Shown here: one piece after another, positions 14,455-14,681 of the stretch
How the letters are laid out: the number at the start of each line of letters is the position of its first letter
How positions within the stretch are numbered: position 1 is the first letter of the stretch
Source: JBEIUL01 sp044356865
Lineage (GTDB): Bacteria > Planctomycetota > Phycisphaerae > Phycisphaerales > SM1A02
Direction: 5' to 3'
DNA: 14,681 nucleotides
NCBI GenBank assembly: GCA_044356865.1
Contig: JBIKVN010000055.1
Location: 1-14,681 of the forward strand
The notes under the pieces: model-generated
What the model was told of the DNA's origin: nothing
What the model saw: the letters and a program-made list of their open reading frames with translations, nothing else
Databases searched by the model: none
Translations under genes and position numbers: made by a program

Positions 14455-14681
14455 ATGCCACGCCTCACCGCCGCCCCCGCCGCACTCGCCCTTCTCGCCG
14501 GTCCGCTCGCCCTCGCCCAGGGGCCCTCGATCGAGATCGGGAAGCTCTTCCATCCACCGGGCCAGCCGGTCATCGCCCTCGTGAAGGGTGCCTCCGCCGA
14601 CCAGGAGTTCGACCTCCTGCTGCTTGACGCGACGGGCACGGTGACCGAGCGGGCCACCGCCCGCGGCGACGAGCATGTCGA
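14455..14681 (+). CDS. Start of a probable secreted protein, cut by window edge
   Basis: An ATG at 14455-14457 opens 75 codons with no stop before the window ends. The first 22 residues (ending LAGPLALAQG) look like a signal peptide, with cleavage likely after the LALA or AQ region. The visible mature part begins PSIEIGKLFHPPGQPV and continues with FDLLLLDATGTVTERATARG; I recognise no domain in it. GGAGG at 14447-14451 is a ribosome site with short spacing (3 bases). The gene diverges from gatB with only 24 bases between the start codons. Position, signal peptide and ribosome site support a real gene; its function is unknown. Confidence 0.62.
   Translation, partial: MPRLTAAPAALALLAGPLALAQGPSIEIGKLFHPPGQPVIALVKGASADQEFDLLLLDATGTVTERATARGDEHV

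Noticed and set aside
1..14681. CRISPR array, insertion sequence, tRNA/rRNA gene or prophage remains
   Set aside because: No regularly spaced repeats, transposase or integrase motifs, tRNA cloverleaf or rRNA-like stretch were seen. Gene content is mostly housekeeping with even composition.

Overview
The window is very GC-rich and almost fully coding. It looks like chromosomal DNA from a planctomycete, most likely of the Phycisphaerae type. Three things point that way. A secreted subtilisin-like protease ends in paired, cysteine-containing dockerin-like Ca-binding repeats (DLDGNGTIDAADL, DLDGNCTVDASDL). MetK carries SVSMGHPDK where most bacteria have SVSEGHPDK. Most first genes of transcription units lack a clear Shine-Dalgarno sequence. 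The lineage call is inference from protein style; no rRNA or other marker is present.

Layout. From 1 to 4272 everything is on the minus strand. A secreted S8 protease (2767-4272) is followed by a tightly packed unit of a bifunctional-nuclease-family protein, tRNA pseudouridine synthase TruD and an MFS transporter cut by the left edge. From 4273 to 4573 lies a divergent promoter region. The plus strand then carries metK, an overlapping RsmB-type rRNA cytosine-5 methyltransferase, and a PtsN-like EIIA protein. Convergent to these is a large minus-strand gene (7735-9768) for a membrane polyferredoxin fused to a TPR domain. It shares a 56-bp divergent promoter with a class-B J-protein gene, which is followed by an unknown membrane protein (to 11744). 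Convergent again is a minus-strand unit of gatB, hpt and a small membrane PH-domain protein, joined by 8-bp and 4-bp overlaps. At the right edge the start of a secreted protein gene diverges from gatB.

How the genes fit together. Most are housekeeping genes: SAM synthesis next to a SAM-using rRNA methylase, tRNA modification, Asn/Gln-tRNA amidation, purine salvage and a co-chaperone. The accessory parts are the dockerin-tailed protease, the polyferredoxin-TPR fusion and the uncharacterised membrane proteins.

Regulation. Three transcription-unit starts (polyferredoxin, dnaJ-like, gatB) carry CTCC-N-TANNNT placed 7-14 bases before the start codon. Two of these copies form an inverted repeat between the divergent polyferredoxin and dnaJ-like genes. 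This suggests short-leader or leaderless transcripts. No mobile element, CRISPR array, tRNA or rRNA gene was seen, and nothing that clearly amounts to a new defence or mobile system.
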